From JBHOQX01 sp042408595 (GTDB lineage: Bacteria; Chloroflexota; Chloroflexia; Chloroflexales; Roseiflexaceae), in contig JBHOQX010000082.1 of assembly GCA_042408595.1 (NCBI GenBank), positions 39,217-103,216 on the forward strand: a stretch of DNA of 64,000 nucleotides, written 5' to 3'. The notes below the pieces were generated by a model, which made no database searches, had not been told where the DNA came from, and saw only the letters and a list, made by a program, of their open reading frames with translations. Of this stretch, positions 50,950-60,556 are shown one piece after another. Position numbers and translations under genes: made by a program. How positions within the stretch are numbered: position 1 is the first letter of the stretch; the number at the start of each line of letters is the position of its first letter.

Positions 50950-51837
50950 CTAGGCCATAATCGCCAGCAGGGAGAGCAATTGAACGCCAAGAAGTTCGTC
51001 GCCCTCGATCGCAAGGTGACGGCGTGCATCGGCCGGTGCCATCCCTTTGGTAAAGAGGCGCCAGGCGATCTCTTGATCGAGCTGAACACGAGCATCCGGT
51101 TCTTCCACGGCTCCCTGATAGAGCTGCCAGCCCTGGCTTTGTTTGCTGAGTGTCCAGTCGCCACCGGCCTCACCACTGATCGAGATAACAACAGCGGTTC
51201 CCTCAGCCGCCCCTACCGCACGGTAGGTGTGGGGCAGGCCGCGCATAAAGGTGTCAAGCGCCGGATACAACCATCGCCTTGAGGTCAAGAGCGGCGCGCT
51301 GACGGCTTCACGGATGTGTTGTTGATGGTGCCACTTTTCGGTGTACTCACGAGCAATATCGAACCAATTGAGTGAGGAGGTTTCACCCGCCCAGGCGACA
51401 CTGGCACGAGCCGGTGCCAGCGGATCGAGCGTTGTGAAGAGGTGGTGGACCTGCGGCCCAACCAACTCCAACAACTCGATCAGGAGTTGTGGACTAAGCC
51501 GCCGCGCCGCTCTCACCCACTCGGCATTCAATCGGTCGAGCAAGCTTACCAAATGATGATAGGTTGCCGGCGGCGGCTCGGTGGTCGGGGGTGTGAAGTT
51601 GTCGCGTTGCGAGGACAGGCGGCGCATATCCGTGTCGAGCAGATGTGCCACCATATCTTTGACCGACCAGGGCGCCGCAATGGTAGGCTTGTGCCAATCC
51701 TGTGGCTCAAGTTGGCGCAACAGGGTGACAAGCTCGGTATGTAACGCCGGAAACAGATCGACGGTATTAATCGGCTCAACCGGACGAAGCACAGGTATCC
51801 TCCCTGATCCACATATGAGCAGCTCGGACGCCTCCAT
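50950..51837 (-). CDS. Mycothiol-type maleylpyruvate isomerase N-terminal / DinB-like protein
   Basis: A 295-aa protein. The N-terminal four-helix part has DLFPALHTELVTLLRQLEPQDWHKPTIAAPWSVKDMVAHLLD with the first metal-binding His, and later EYTEKWHHQQHIREAV with further His residues, matching the MDMPI/DinB thiol-dependent fold. The C-terminal part (GDWTLSKQSQGWQ, ARVQLDQEIAWRLFTKGM, HLAIEGDELLGVQLLSLLAIMA) resembles the MDMPI C-terminal domain. Reaction unknown. ATG 51837 follows an AGGGG. GC is about 58 percent in a sampled line, below the neighbours. Confidence 0.82.
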   Translation of the reverse strand: MEASELLICGSGRIPVLRPVEPINTVDLFPALHTELVTLLRQLEPQDWHKPTIAAPWSVKDMVAHLLDTDMRRLSSQRDNFTPPTTEPPPATYHHLVSLLDRLNAEWVRAARRLSPQLLIELLELVGPQVHHLFTTLDPLAPARASVAWAGETSSLNWFDIAREYTEKWHHQQHIREAVSAPLLTSRRWLYPALDTFMRGLPHTYRAVGAAEGTAVVISISGEAGGDWTLSKQSQGWQLYQGAVEEPDARVQLDQEIAWRLFTKGMAPADARRHLAIEGDELLGVQLLSLLAIMA

Positions 51838-52158
51838 TGTCCCCTAAGGCGCATACCGAAGAGCAAACTATGAAAGTATCTGATCAGTGGCTGCCAAGGT
51901 ACAAGTAGCCAGGCATCCGTCTATCTCATTCCATGTAGACGGACAGTCCACCGCCGGCTGCCCCCACACGCCTGCATCCGAGTCTCCGCTTCCAGGCGGG
52001 GGGTGTCTAGACGCCCTGCATGCCTCGCAGGCGGGGCTGTGCCGTAGGCGATTACGTGGCGCGGGAAGCTGCCTTGTCAAAGAAGATGCCTCGTGCGCCC
52101 CAGGACGGCGGGCGGCGATCCGCCAGCCGACTATCCCCCGGCTGCCCACCGGCTGGCA
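51838..52158. other. Gene-free spacer
   Basis: This 321-bp stretch between the MDMPI-like and HAD genes has open frames on both strands but none with a recognisable product, ribosome-binding site or coding character. A short AGACGGACAG / CCGTCTATCT inverted pair is near 51918-51950. I see nothing else supportable. Confidence 0.4.
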
Positions 52159-52797
52159 TCACGGCGCCGGCTCGGTTCGAGGCTGGGTCGCCGGAAGGAG
52201 CGCGTGTGCTCGTAACACCTGGCGCAACTCCGCGGCGCCCGCATACCGGTGCACGGCCATGCCAAGCCGGCGCGCCACCTCGACATGCCCCGGCGTATCG
52301 TCAACGAACAGCGCATCCGCCGCATCTACGCCTGCCGCAGCGAGCGCGGCGGCAAAGATCGCCCGATCAGGCTTGGCGGCCCCCACCACCGCCGAGTTGA
52401 TCACCTGGTCGAACGCTGTGTCGAGGCCCAGACGGCGGAGATCCTCGGGCAGGCGCGAGGTGGCGTTCGTCACCAGGACGACCCGGGCGCGCTGCCGGCA
52501 GCCTGCCACCAACGCCAGCACGTCCTGGTCAACCGCTCCGGCCGAGGCCGACCACCAGCGCACGGCGCCTGCCACATCGGCGTCGGGAAATTGGCGGGCC
52601 AGCGCCGCGGCGATCTGCTCCCGCCAGATCGAATCGGCGACCTGCCCCGTGATGGCCGGAAGCAGCCGCTCGGGCGCGAAGGCCACGCGGCGGATCGCGC
52701 CGGCGGGCAGGCCGAAGCTGCGCTCCGCTTCTGGGTCATCCTGGCTACGCCAGGTGCGGATCACGCCGTCCAGGTCGATCAAGAGCGCCTGAATCAT
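52159..52797 (-). CDS. HAD-superfamily hydrolase
   Basis: A 212-aa haloacid-dehalogenase-like phosphatase. Motif I is LLIDLDGVIRTW (DxDG), motif II VVLVTNATSRLP, motif III Lys in GAAKPDRAIF and motif IV ALFVDDTPGHVEVARRLGM. Subgroup resembles HAD-IA phosphatases of the epoxide-hydrolase N-terminal/YihX type; substrate is unknown. ATG 52797 follows AAAGGCG. It diverges from the ABC transporter ATPase gene. Confidence 0.9.
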   Translation of the reverse strand: MIQALLIDLDGVIRTWRSQDDPEAERSFGLPAGAIRRVAFAPERLLPAITGQVADSIWREQIAAALARQFPDADVAGAVRWWSASAGAVDQDVLALVAGCRQRARVVLVTNATSRLPEDLRRLGLDTAFDQVINSAVVGAAKPDRAIFAAALAAAGVDAADALFVDDTPGHVEVARRLGMAVHRYAGAAELRQVLRAHALLPATQPRTEPAP

Positions 52798-52972
52798 ACG
52801 CACGCCTTTCTTTTCCCATAGAGTACCTATAGCATACCGGTGCGCGCCGCGCATCAACCGAACGGTGGATAGACCGATCGGCCGGACCGCGCCGCTCAAC
52901 ACGCCTCGCGACGGAGGAGACACAGCCGCCCGCGTGCTATGCTGTCCGCAGCGCATAAGGAGGAGGACAGCA

Positions 52973-53881
52973 ATGGCAGTGATCGAAGTGCAACAATTGC
53001 ACAAGCGCTACCGCGGCCGCGTCGCCGTGGATGATGTTTCGTTCTCGGTCGAGCGGGGCGAGATTTTCGGCATCCTCGGCGCAAACGGCGCCGGCAAGAC
53101 CACGACTGTCGAGTGTATCGCCGGGCTGCGACGTCCGGACGGCGGGCAGGTCCGGGTGCTCGGCCGCGACCCGCGGCATGACCGCGCGTACCTGCGCCAG
53201 CGCGTCGGGGTGCAGCTCCAGGCCAGCCGCCTGCCCGGCAAGATCACGGTCGCCGAGGCGCTGGCGCTCTTCGGTTCCTTCTACCCGCACCCCGCCGACC
53301 AGGAGCAGCTTCTGGCCGAGCTTGGGCTGGCCGCACAGCGCAACACGCGCTTCGAGCACCTCTCCGGCGGCCAGCAGCAGCGCCTCTCGATCGCGCTGGC
53401 CCTGGTCGGCAACCCCGAGGTCGCCATTCTCGACGAGCTCACCACCGGCCTCGACCCGCGGGCCCGCCGCGCGACCTGGAACGTCATCCGGGGCCTGCGC
53501 GCCCGCGGCACGACGGTCCTGCTGGTCACGCACGGCATGGAGGAGGCGGCCCAGCTCTGCGACCGGCTGGCCGTGTTCGACGGGGGTCGGATCGTCGCAA
53601 TCGACACGCCAGCCGGGTTGGTCGCCGCGCTCGGCGGCGAGCAGCGCGTCTGCTTCCGGCCATCGGCGCCGCTCGACCTGAGCCGACTGGCGGCCCTGCC
53701 CGGGGTGCGCCGTATCGAGTCGGACGTCGAGCAGATCTGCGTCACCGGGGTCGGCGATCTGCTTAGCGCCGTCACCGCATTCCTGGCCGCCGAGCAGGTC
53801 GTCGCGCATGATCTCACCCTGGAACACGCCACCCTGGAGGACGCGGTCGGCGCGTTGACCCGCCGCGCCATTGCCGCGTGA
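52973..53881 (+). CDS. ABC-2 type transporter ATP-binding protein
   Basis: A 302-aa ATPase: Walker A ILGANGAGKTTTVECIAG, Q-loop QRVGVQLQ, signature HLSGGQQQRLSIALAL, Walker B VAILDELTTGLD and switch VTHGMEEA. The DrrA/CcmA-like C-terminal extension follows. ATG 52973 has AAGGAGGAGG upstream. Its expected permease partner is at 56192-56896, separated by a 2.3-kb low-GC block, after which a kinase and regulator follow. In related operons ATPase, permease, kinase and regulator are adjacent, often handling antibiotics or lipids. Confidence 0.93.
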   Translation: MAVIEVQQLHKRYRGRVAVDDVSFSVERGEIFGILGANGAGKTTTVECIAGLRRPDGGQVRVLGRDPRHDRAYLRQRVGVQLQASRLPGKITVAEALALFGSFYPHPADQEQLLAELGLAAQRNTRFEHLSGGQQQRLSIALALVGNPEVAILDELTTGLDPRARRATWNVIRGLRARGTTVLLVTHGMEEAAQLCDRLAVFDGGRIVAIDTPAGLVAALGGEQRVCFRPSAPLDLSRLAALPGVRRIESDVEQICVTGVGDLLSAVTAFLAAEQVVAHDLTLEHATLEDAVGALTRRAIAA

Positions 53882-53916
53882 TAGTGCGCGTTCGGCATCA
53901 AAGGAAAGGGCGCTAT

Positions 53917-54876
53917 ATGATTTCGTTGCGCGGTAAAGGGAGGAAACATTTCGTGGATCACTCGAGGAACAATGTCATCATTTGCACACCGAGCAACCTC
54001 GGCTTGCGTCCGGAAACCGACGAACATGAGCCAGGAACATGGATGGCTCCGTCAGTATTGATGGCTGCGGGACTTCAGGCGGGCATTGGTTCGGTGGGAG
54101 TCGAGTGGCTAGCTCGACCCAACTATCGCTTCGATGCTGAGAGCGGCACGCGTATCCGCAACGGGCATGCGATCCGCGACTACAGTATAGACATTGGAGG
54201 CCTTGTTGCGAAGAATCTAGTCAATGGCAAGCGTCCGGTCGTTGTCGGCGGAGACTGTAGCATACTGCTTGGTTGTCTTGTGGGCGCGAGGAGTGTCGGT
54301 CGAGTTGGCCTGCTCCATGTCGATGGGCACAGCGATTTCTTCCATCCCGGAAACTACGACACGCACAGCCGTCTCGGATCGGCAGCCGGTATGGACCTTG
54401 CCCTTGCAACCGGGGGTGGAGAGAGATTGCTGACCCAATGGCCCGGCATAGACGGGCCGCTTGTTCGAGATGAGGACGTGACGCAAATGGGGGAGCGCGA
54501 TGCTTTGCGTCCGGAGTACAGCCAATACTATGGAGACATTCGCGATACGGCGATGAACCGGATTATTGTCCAGGATATGCTTCGGGATGGAATGTCAGCG
54601 ACAGCGGAACGGGTGGCTAAGTAGGCACTCCGTCGAGAGGTTTCGCGGTTCTGGCTTCATCTGAATGTTGATGTTCTTGCAGAGGCGGTCATGCCTGCCG
54701 TGGATTCACCAGGAGAGCCAGGACTAGATTTGGAACAGCTATCGCAGCTGATCGCCCTTTTGATGGGCCAATTGCCGATCATCGGTATAGATGTCACGAT
54801 CTATGATCCCGAAAAAGATCCGGACCATCGCTATGCCAGGACCATCGTAGAATGCCTTGGTAAGGCGCTACGTTGA
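53917..54876 (+). pseudogene. Arginase/agmatinase-family hydrolase interrupted by an in-frame TAG
   Basis: ATG 53917 (with AAAGGAAAGG upstream) opens a 319-codon frame broken only by TAG at codon 236 (54622-54624). Before it are VVVGGDCSILLG and LLHVDGHSDFF (metal-binding DxHxD). After it the same frame continues FWLHLNVDVLAEAVMPAVDSPGEPGL, the arginase C-terminal signature, and ends at TGA 54874-54876. In the last motif the usual DxDxxDP reads NVDVLAE, so a metal ligand is also lost. The truncated 235-aa product would lack that metal-binding segment. Low GC marks it as foreign. Confidence 0.8.
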
Positions 54877-54973
54877 TCGAGTCGCCGGGCTCGAAAATGA
54901 CAGTTCCTCCTCGCGAAGATGGAAGATCGCAACGCGAATGAAGAACCGGTTTACAGAGGAAAGGAGTGAAGCG

Positions 54974-56026
54974 ATGGACACAGCGATCAACTCAAATTCT
55001 CGCAGCTTTCTGAAAGGCCTCGCCGCCAATGGCCCGGCTGCCGAATACGCCGACCAGCTCATGTTGTATGGGCAATTTGTTGGGGACTGGTTGGGAGAAA
55101 TGGCGGAGTTTGCACCGGATGGATCTCTCACCATGTCGCGCTGGGATATTCGTTTCGATTGGGTACTCGAGGGGCGCGCAATCCAGGATCTCTGGATCAC
55201 CCCGGTGCGGGAAGACCGAGAAGTGGGTTGGTTCGAGCCGGGGAATCGCTACTCGACGACGCTGCGTGTCTACGATCCCACGATCGACACGTGGCACATC
55301 ATCTGGATCAATCCGCCGGGCAGGTACATTACACGGCAACTCGCCCGCAAGGTAGGGAATGAGATCATTCAATTGGCCGATGTAGATGCCTCAGGGGCGC
55401 TGACCCGCTGGGTGTATCGCGATATAACACCGGAGAGCTTTCGATGGTGCAACGAGCGATCCATCGACCAAGGAAAGAGCTGGCAACTAGTGCAGGACAT
55501 GCGGGCGCAGCGCTTGACTGGCGGTGAACAGCACATGAGCGAACACGACAGATCGCGTAGGCGAGCACTGGAGCTGTACTTGCAGTTGCTAGACGCGTGG
55601 AACCGTCGGAGTGCCGACGATTTCGCGGAACTGTTCGGCGAGTCGGGAAGCTGTATCGGTTTCGACGGTTCTTCGATGAACGGAGCATCCGAGATTACAT
55701 CCAGTTTGCGCACAATCTTCGAGCATCACCCGACCGCAACCTACGTGGCGAAGGTCAGGGAGGTTCGCTCATTGGGGGCGACCGTGACGCTTGTACGCGG
55801 CGTGGCCGGGATGATCCCGCCGGGGAAGAGCGAGATCAACGCGGCAGTGAACGCCATTCAGAGCCTTGTGGTGGTGGGCTCAGGGCCGACCGCGCGGATT
55901 GCCTTGTTCCACAACACGCCCGCAGCTTTCCATGGCAGCCCTGAGCTGAGTGAACGTTTGACGATGGAACTAGCCGAAGTTGTGCGCGCAGGGATCGTTG
56001 TCGATGCTGCTAACGAGGTGTGCTGA
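54974..56026 (+). CDS. Two-domain protein: DUF1579-like lipocalin fold fused to a SgcJ/EcaC (SnoaL-like) domain
   Basis: A 350-aa protein. The first part (about 15-175) has FVGDWLGEMAEFAPDGS, RFDWVLEGRAIQDLWI, YSTTLRVYDPTIDTWHIIWI and FRWCNERSIDQGKSW, like DUF1579/heme-or-lipid-binding beta-barrels. The second part (about 195-345) has ALELYLQLLDAWNRRSADDFAELF, TIFEHHPTATYVAKVREVRSLG and RIALFHNTPAAFHG, typical of the SgcJ/EcaC NTF2-like family. ATG 54974 has AAAGGAG upstream. Substrate unknown; both domains usually bind small hydrophobic molecules. It lies in the low-GC insert. Confidence 0.8.
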   Translation: MDTAINSNSRSFLKGLAANGPAAEYADQLMLYGQFVGDWLGEMAEFAPDGSLTMSRWDIRFDWVLEGRAIQDLWITPVREDREVGWFEPGNRYSTTLRVYDPTIDTWHIIWINPPGRYITRQLARKVGNEIIQLADVDASGALTRWVYRDITPESFRWCNERSIDQGKSWQLVQDMRAQRLTGGEQHMSEHDRSRRRALELYLQLLDAWNRRSADDFAELFGESGSCIGFDGSSMNGASEITSSLRTIFEHHPTATYVAKVREVRSLGATVTLVRGVAGMIPPGKSEINAAVNAIQSLVVVGSGPTARIALFHNTPAAFHGSPELSERLTMELAEVVRAGIVVDAANEVC

Positions 56027-56191
56027 CTACAGGGCATAGCGCACCACATTCTGCCATGCACTGCTCAATGCGCAGACGGTGGCGAAATGGAAGATACCTG
56101 ACAACATGACCTGCGATGTGCATACATTATGGAGGCTCACCCACGACTGCGGACAGCTACCTGCAAACGTTAGACTGCAAGGAACAAGACC

Positions 56192-56896
56192 ATGACAGCA
56201 TTGCTACGTCTGACACGGGTTGAGCTCACGCTGCTCGGGCGCGACATCGGTGCGATCGTCGCCCTATTGGCCATACCGCTGTTTGTGTTGCTGAGCTTCG
56301 GGCTGGTGTACGCGGTCAAAGACACCGCCCTCCCGTCGATCGCGGTCGCGCTCTCGCTGGCTCTGAACGCGCTCTACAGCGTGCCCGGGGCGCTGGGCAA
56401 CGCCCGCGAGCAGGGCATCCTGCGGCGGCTCGCCACCACCCCGGTGCACCCGGCGGCGCTGCTGGCGGCGCAGTTGCTGACCCATCTGCTGCTCGCCGCC
56501 GTCTCGCTTATGCTGCTGGTGGGCGCCGCGCTCCTGCTGGGCGTCTCCCTTCCCCGCCATGTCGGCGGGGCGCTTGCGGCCATCACCCTCGGTGTCACCG
56601 CGCTGTTCGCGCTCGGGGTGCTGATCGCCGCTGTCGCTCCGAACGGCCGGGCGGCGACCGGGATCGGCGTACTGCTCTACTTTCCACTGTCGTTGCTGGG
56701 CGGCATGACCATCCCACGTGAGCAGTTGCCGCCGCTCCTGGCGCGCATCGGCGACCTGACGCCCCTGGGTGCGTTTCGGCAGGCCATCCAGCAGAGCTGG
56801 GCCGGCGCCGCGCCTGAGCCGCTTCAACTGATTATCCTGGCGCTCTACGCCGTGATCCTCGGCGCGGCGGCCGTGGTGCTGTTTCGGTGGGAGTGA
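56192..56896 (+). CDS. ABC-2 type transporter permease
   Basis: A 234-aa membrane protein with six hydrophobic helices, including IVALLAIPLFVLLSFGLVYAV, LLTHLLLAAVSLMLLVGAALLLGV, LAAITLGVTALFALGVLIAAV and IGVLLYFPLSLLGGMTIP, ending LQLIILALYAVILGAAAVVLFRW. The EQGILRRLATTPVHP coupling segment and the GGMTIPREQLPPLL loop are characteristic of ABC-2 permeases. ATG 56192 has AAGGAA upstream. It must pair with the ATPase at 52973-53881. GC returns to the high local value. Confidence 0.92.
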   Translation: MTALLRLTRVELTLLGRDIGAIVALLAIPLFVLLSFGLVYAVKDTALPSIAVALSLALNALYSVPGALGNAREQGILRRLATTPVHPAALLAAQLLTHLLLAAVSLMLLVGAALLLGVSLPRHVGGALAAITLGVTALFALGVLIAAVAPNGRAATGIGVLLYFPLSLLGGMTIPREQLPPLLARIGDLTPLGAFRQAIQQSWAGAAPEPLQLIILALYAVILGAAAVVLFRWE

Positions 56897-56918
56897 GCGC
56901 CAAGGCAGGAGGGGCAAG

Positions 56919-58204
56919 ATGGAGCGATCTCGGAGTGGGCAACGGCTGGCGCAGTGGGAGCGATGGTTGAGCGCCGCGGGAGCAGCCGTGCCCTACCTCC
57001 TGCTCGCGGCTGCGACGCTGCTTGCCGGACTGACGGGCGGATGGTCCTGGAGCGAGTGGCTGGGCACGCTCGCCCTGGCCCTGCTGACCGCCGGCTGGAT
57101 ACTCTGGTTTGTCACGCTGCACCCAGCCTGGGCCGAGCGACGGCGGCTGATGGCGTTCTACTACGCGGGGCTCGTGGCGCTGATCGGCCTGCTGATGACC
57201 CGCAGCCCCTGGTTCGGCCTGTTCGCCTTCACCGGCTACCTGCATGCCTGGCAGTTGTTGCGTGGCGGCTGGCGGCTGCTCGGCGTGACGGCCACGGCGC
57301 TGCTGGCCACGACCTGGCCGCTTGGCGGGATGCCCCAGCCGAGTCTGCCAGCCATCGCTATCTATCTTGTGATCGTCACGGTCACAGTGACACTGGTGAT
57401 CCTGTTCAGCCTGGTTGGCGAGGTGACAGCGGCCCAGAGTCAGCAGCGGCAGCAGATGATCGCCGAACTGGCGGAAGCGAACCGCCGCCTGGAGGCGGCC
57501 CTGCAGGAGAACGCCACGCTCCAGGCCAGGGTGCTCGCGCAGGCGCGCGAGGCCGGGATGCTCGACGAACGCCAGCGGCTGGCGGGCGAGATCCACGACA
57601 CGCTCGCGCAGGGCCTGGCAGGGATCATCACCCAATTGGAGGCCGCTGAACACGCCGCCCATCAGCCCGCGCAATGGCGGCGCCATCTTGACAACGCCCG
57701 GACCCTCGCGCGCGCCAGCCTGGCCGAGGCGCGGCGCTCGGTTGAAGCGCTCCGGCCCGCGCCCCTGGAACGCGCCCCGCTGCCCGAGGCGCTCGCTGCG
57801 CTGGCGCGCGAGTGGGCCAGCGGCGCCGGGGTCGTCGCCCATGTCACGACGACCGGCGTGCCCCAACCCCTGCTGCCCGAGATCGAAGCCACCCTGTTCC
57901 GCGTCGCGCAGGAGGCGCTGACGAACATCGGTCGCCACGCCCGGGCGACGCGCGCGGGGCTGACGCTCTCGTACATGGGCGATGTTGTCGTGCTGGATGT
58001 GCGCGACGATGGAATCGGCTTTGACGCCGCGCGGATGTTGGACACGACCGTGGGGAGCGGCGATCGCGGCGTTGGCCTGCACGGCATGGCCCAGCGCCTG
58101 CGGCGGGTAGCGGGAAATCTCACCATCGAAAGCACGCCGGGCAGCGGGACGGCGATCAGCGCAAGCGTTCCGGCGATTGTGGCGGGCGAGGGGGGAAACG
58201 TCTG

Positions 58205-58205
<1 letters not shown>
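56919..58205 (+). CDS. NarL-type sensor histidine kinase
   Basis: A 428-aa membrane kinase with five or six N-terminal helices (PYLLLAAATLLAGLTGGW, LALALLTAGWILWFV, YYAGLVALIGLLMT, LGVTATALLATTWPL, YLVIVTVTVTLVILFSLVG), a coiled coil, the HisKA_3 box ERQRLAGEIHDTLAQGLAGI (phospho-His), and the HATPase EALTNIGRHARATRAGLTL, VRDDGIGFD, GLHGMAQRLR. There is no extracytoplasmic sensor domain, so it is of the intramembrane type often responding via the ABC transporter. Its stop overlaps the regulator start by one base (TGATG). Confidence 0.94.
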
Positions 58206-58834
<629 letters not shown>

Positions 58835-58953
58835 CTGGGCCACTGAGCATCCGCCTGAGAACCTGCCTGCAACGGTCAGGCAGCCGCCCGTCGATGAGGC
58901 CGATCGCTGCGGATGGCGATGCTGGCCCTCTTGCACCAGCGAAGGAGACTCAC

Positions 58954-60099
58954 GTGATACGCACAGGATTTCTTCGTCAACGAGGTGGATTCTTCATCGG
59001 CCTGCTCTGCCTGGCGCTCATGCCGATATCGGCGCGCGCGCAGTCGACGGAGCGCTGCTTCACGGAGACCGGCCATTGCATCGGTGGTCCGATCCGGACT
59101 TTTTGGGAACGCAACGGCGGGTTGGCGGTCTTTGGCTACCCGATCAGCGCGCCGCAACGTGAGACGAACGCCGATGGTTGGACCGGCCAGACACAGTGGT
59201 TCCAACGGGATCGGCTTGAGGATCATGGCGCACTGGGTGTGATGGGCGGGCGGCTTGGGGACCAGCTGCTTGCGACGATGGGCCGCCCCTGGCAGCGCCG
59301 TGCGCCGCCCGAGACTCGGGCCGGGTGCCGGACATTTCCTCAAACCGGGTACGCCGTCTGCGAGCCGTTCCTGAGCTATTGGGAGCGCAACGGCGGCCTG
59401 GCGCGCTTCGGCTACCCGATCAGCTCCGTCGAAGAGCAGATCATCGGCGACTGGGTCGGCGATGTGCAGTATTTCGAGCGCCGGGCCATGGAACACCATA
59501 CCGAACTTGCCGGGACCAGCTATGAGATCTTGTTGGGGCTTCTTGGACAGCGCCTGAGCACCGTCGCCGCCGTTGATGCCTGTCCGACGCCGCTGTATGA
59601 GCCGTGGCGCGCGGCCTTGACCTCGATCTCGTTCGGCCAGGCGCTTGGCTGCCCGCTGCCCGCGCGCGCGGGCGTGCCGATGGCTTACCAGCCCTTCGAG
59701 GGTGGGCAGCTGATCTGGGTGGATCGCGGCGCGGATGGCCGTATGATCATCGCCGAGCTGCGTGGCCGCACCGAGCCAACTGCACCGCGTGGTGCGGTGT
59801 ATGGCGCTATGGTGTTTGAGGATACTTGGGACGAAGGCCAGCCGAACAACGGCGGCATCACGCCGCCGGCGGGCCGGTTCGAACCGCAACGCGGCTTCGG
59901 CAAACTGTGGCGCGATCGGCCGCTGCTGCGTCGAAGCTTGGGTTGGGCGACTGCACCGGAACAACCGGCCACCGGCGTCTATCAGCAGTGGGACGGCGGG
60001 GCGATGCTAAGCGCCCCGGATCTCGGAGATCCACATCACAGTTTTTTCTATGTACGCGCCATCCTCTTCGCCGGTCGTGATCAGGTGGTGCGGCAGTAG
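58954..60099 (+). CDS. Secreted LGFP-repeat-like protein
   Basis: A 381-aa exported protein; the signal peptide is RTGFLRQRGGFFIGLLCLAL then MPISARAQ with probable cleavage after ARA. Two matching units occur: TFWERNGGLAVFGYPISAPQ and YWERNGGLARFGYPISSVEE, each preceded by a Cys-containing FTETGHCI or FPQTGYAVC segment and followed by a WFQRDRLEDH/YFERRAMEHH phrase. This is the LGFP-like unit of surface proteins in Chloroflexi. GTG 58954 has AAGGAG upstream. Role in cell-wall or surface binding is inferred. Confidence 0.82.
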   Translation: MIRTGFLRQRGGFFIGLLCLALMPISARAQSTERCFTETGHCIGGPIRTFWERNGGLAVFGYPISAPQRETNADGWTGQTQWFQRDRLEDHGALGVMGGRLGDQLLATMGRPWQRRAPPETRAGCRTFPQTGYAVCEPFLSYWERNGGLARFGYPISSVEEQIIGDWVGDVQYFERRAMEHHTELAGTSYEILLGLLGQRLSTVAAVDACPTPLYEPWRAALTSISFGQALGCPLPARAGVPMAYQPFEGGQLIWVDRGADGRMIIAELRGRTEPTAPRGAVYGAMVFEDTWDEGQPNNGGITPPAGRFEPQRGFGKLWRDRPLLRRSLGWATAPEQPATGVYQQWDGGAMLSAPDLGDPHHSFFYVRAILFAGRDQVVRQ

Positions 60100-60556
60100 C
60101 GGCGCGCGCAGGGTCAGCTTGGCGCTGCCTGCCCGGATGGCTGCCCGACATGTGGGCCGGCGGCAAGGGGTGTGTTCAGCTTGATGCAGGCATCGCAACG
60201 AGCCAGCGCGCCGATGCATGAGCGGATGGATGCGCCATCACGGCCGTTCGCGGCGTTGGTATAATCTTTGCTGTATACAGAGTTGGTCGTAGCGCGGGAG
60301 GAGTGGCGGGCTGCAGGCCCCTCCTGATCTGGTTTTGAATGCGCATGAGTGCGCCTGAAAGAAAGATCGCGGAGGGCTTCGCGCCCGCCAGCCTCCCTTT
60401 TCTCCACCCCGCCGTCGGCGGCCGCACCGCCCATGACGCGGCGGGGCCTGGCTTGTTGGGAGGCCGGAAGCCCACAAGGCCCGCTGCAAGCATCTCAGCG
60501 GTCGCGGCAAGATAGTCAACCAACCGGTGCATTCGAGCTAAAGGTACGATATCGCC
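60100..60556. other. Non-coding spacer with an orphan TATAAT and palindromic elements
   Basis: No convincing gene in 457 bp. TATAAT at 60260-60265 stands about 290 bp before the glycosyltransferase ATG. Further on are GGAGGGCTTCGCGCCCGCCAGCCTCCC-like palindromic sequence (about 60371-60397) and other GC-rich hairpins. A 59-codon open frame from about 60341 lacks a ribosome-binding site and coding look, so it is not called. Confidence 0.45.

Noticed and set aside
51868..52149. 93-codon minus-strand frame upstream of the HAD gene
   Set aside because: No ribosome-binding site or similarity; it sits in otherwise unexplained spacer DNA.
53878..53916. Upstream start (ATT/ATG-like extension) for the arginase-family gene overlapping the ATPase stop
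   Set aside because: The added residues are not arginase-like and ATG 53917 has a good ribosome-binding site.
60341..60520. 59-codon open frame in the spacer before the glycosyltransferase
   Set aside because: Covers palindromic elements and lacks a ribosome-binding site.
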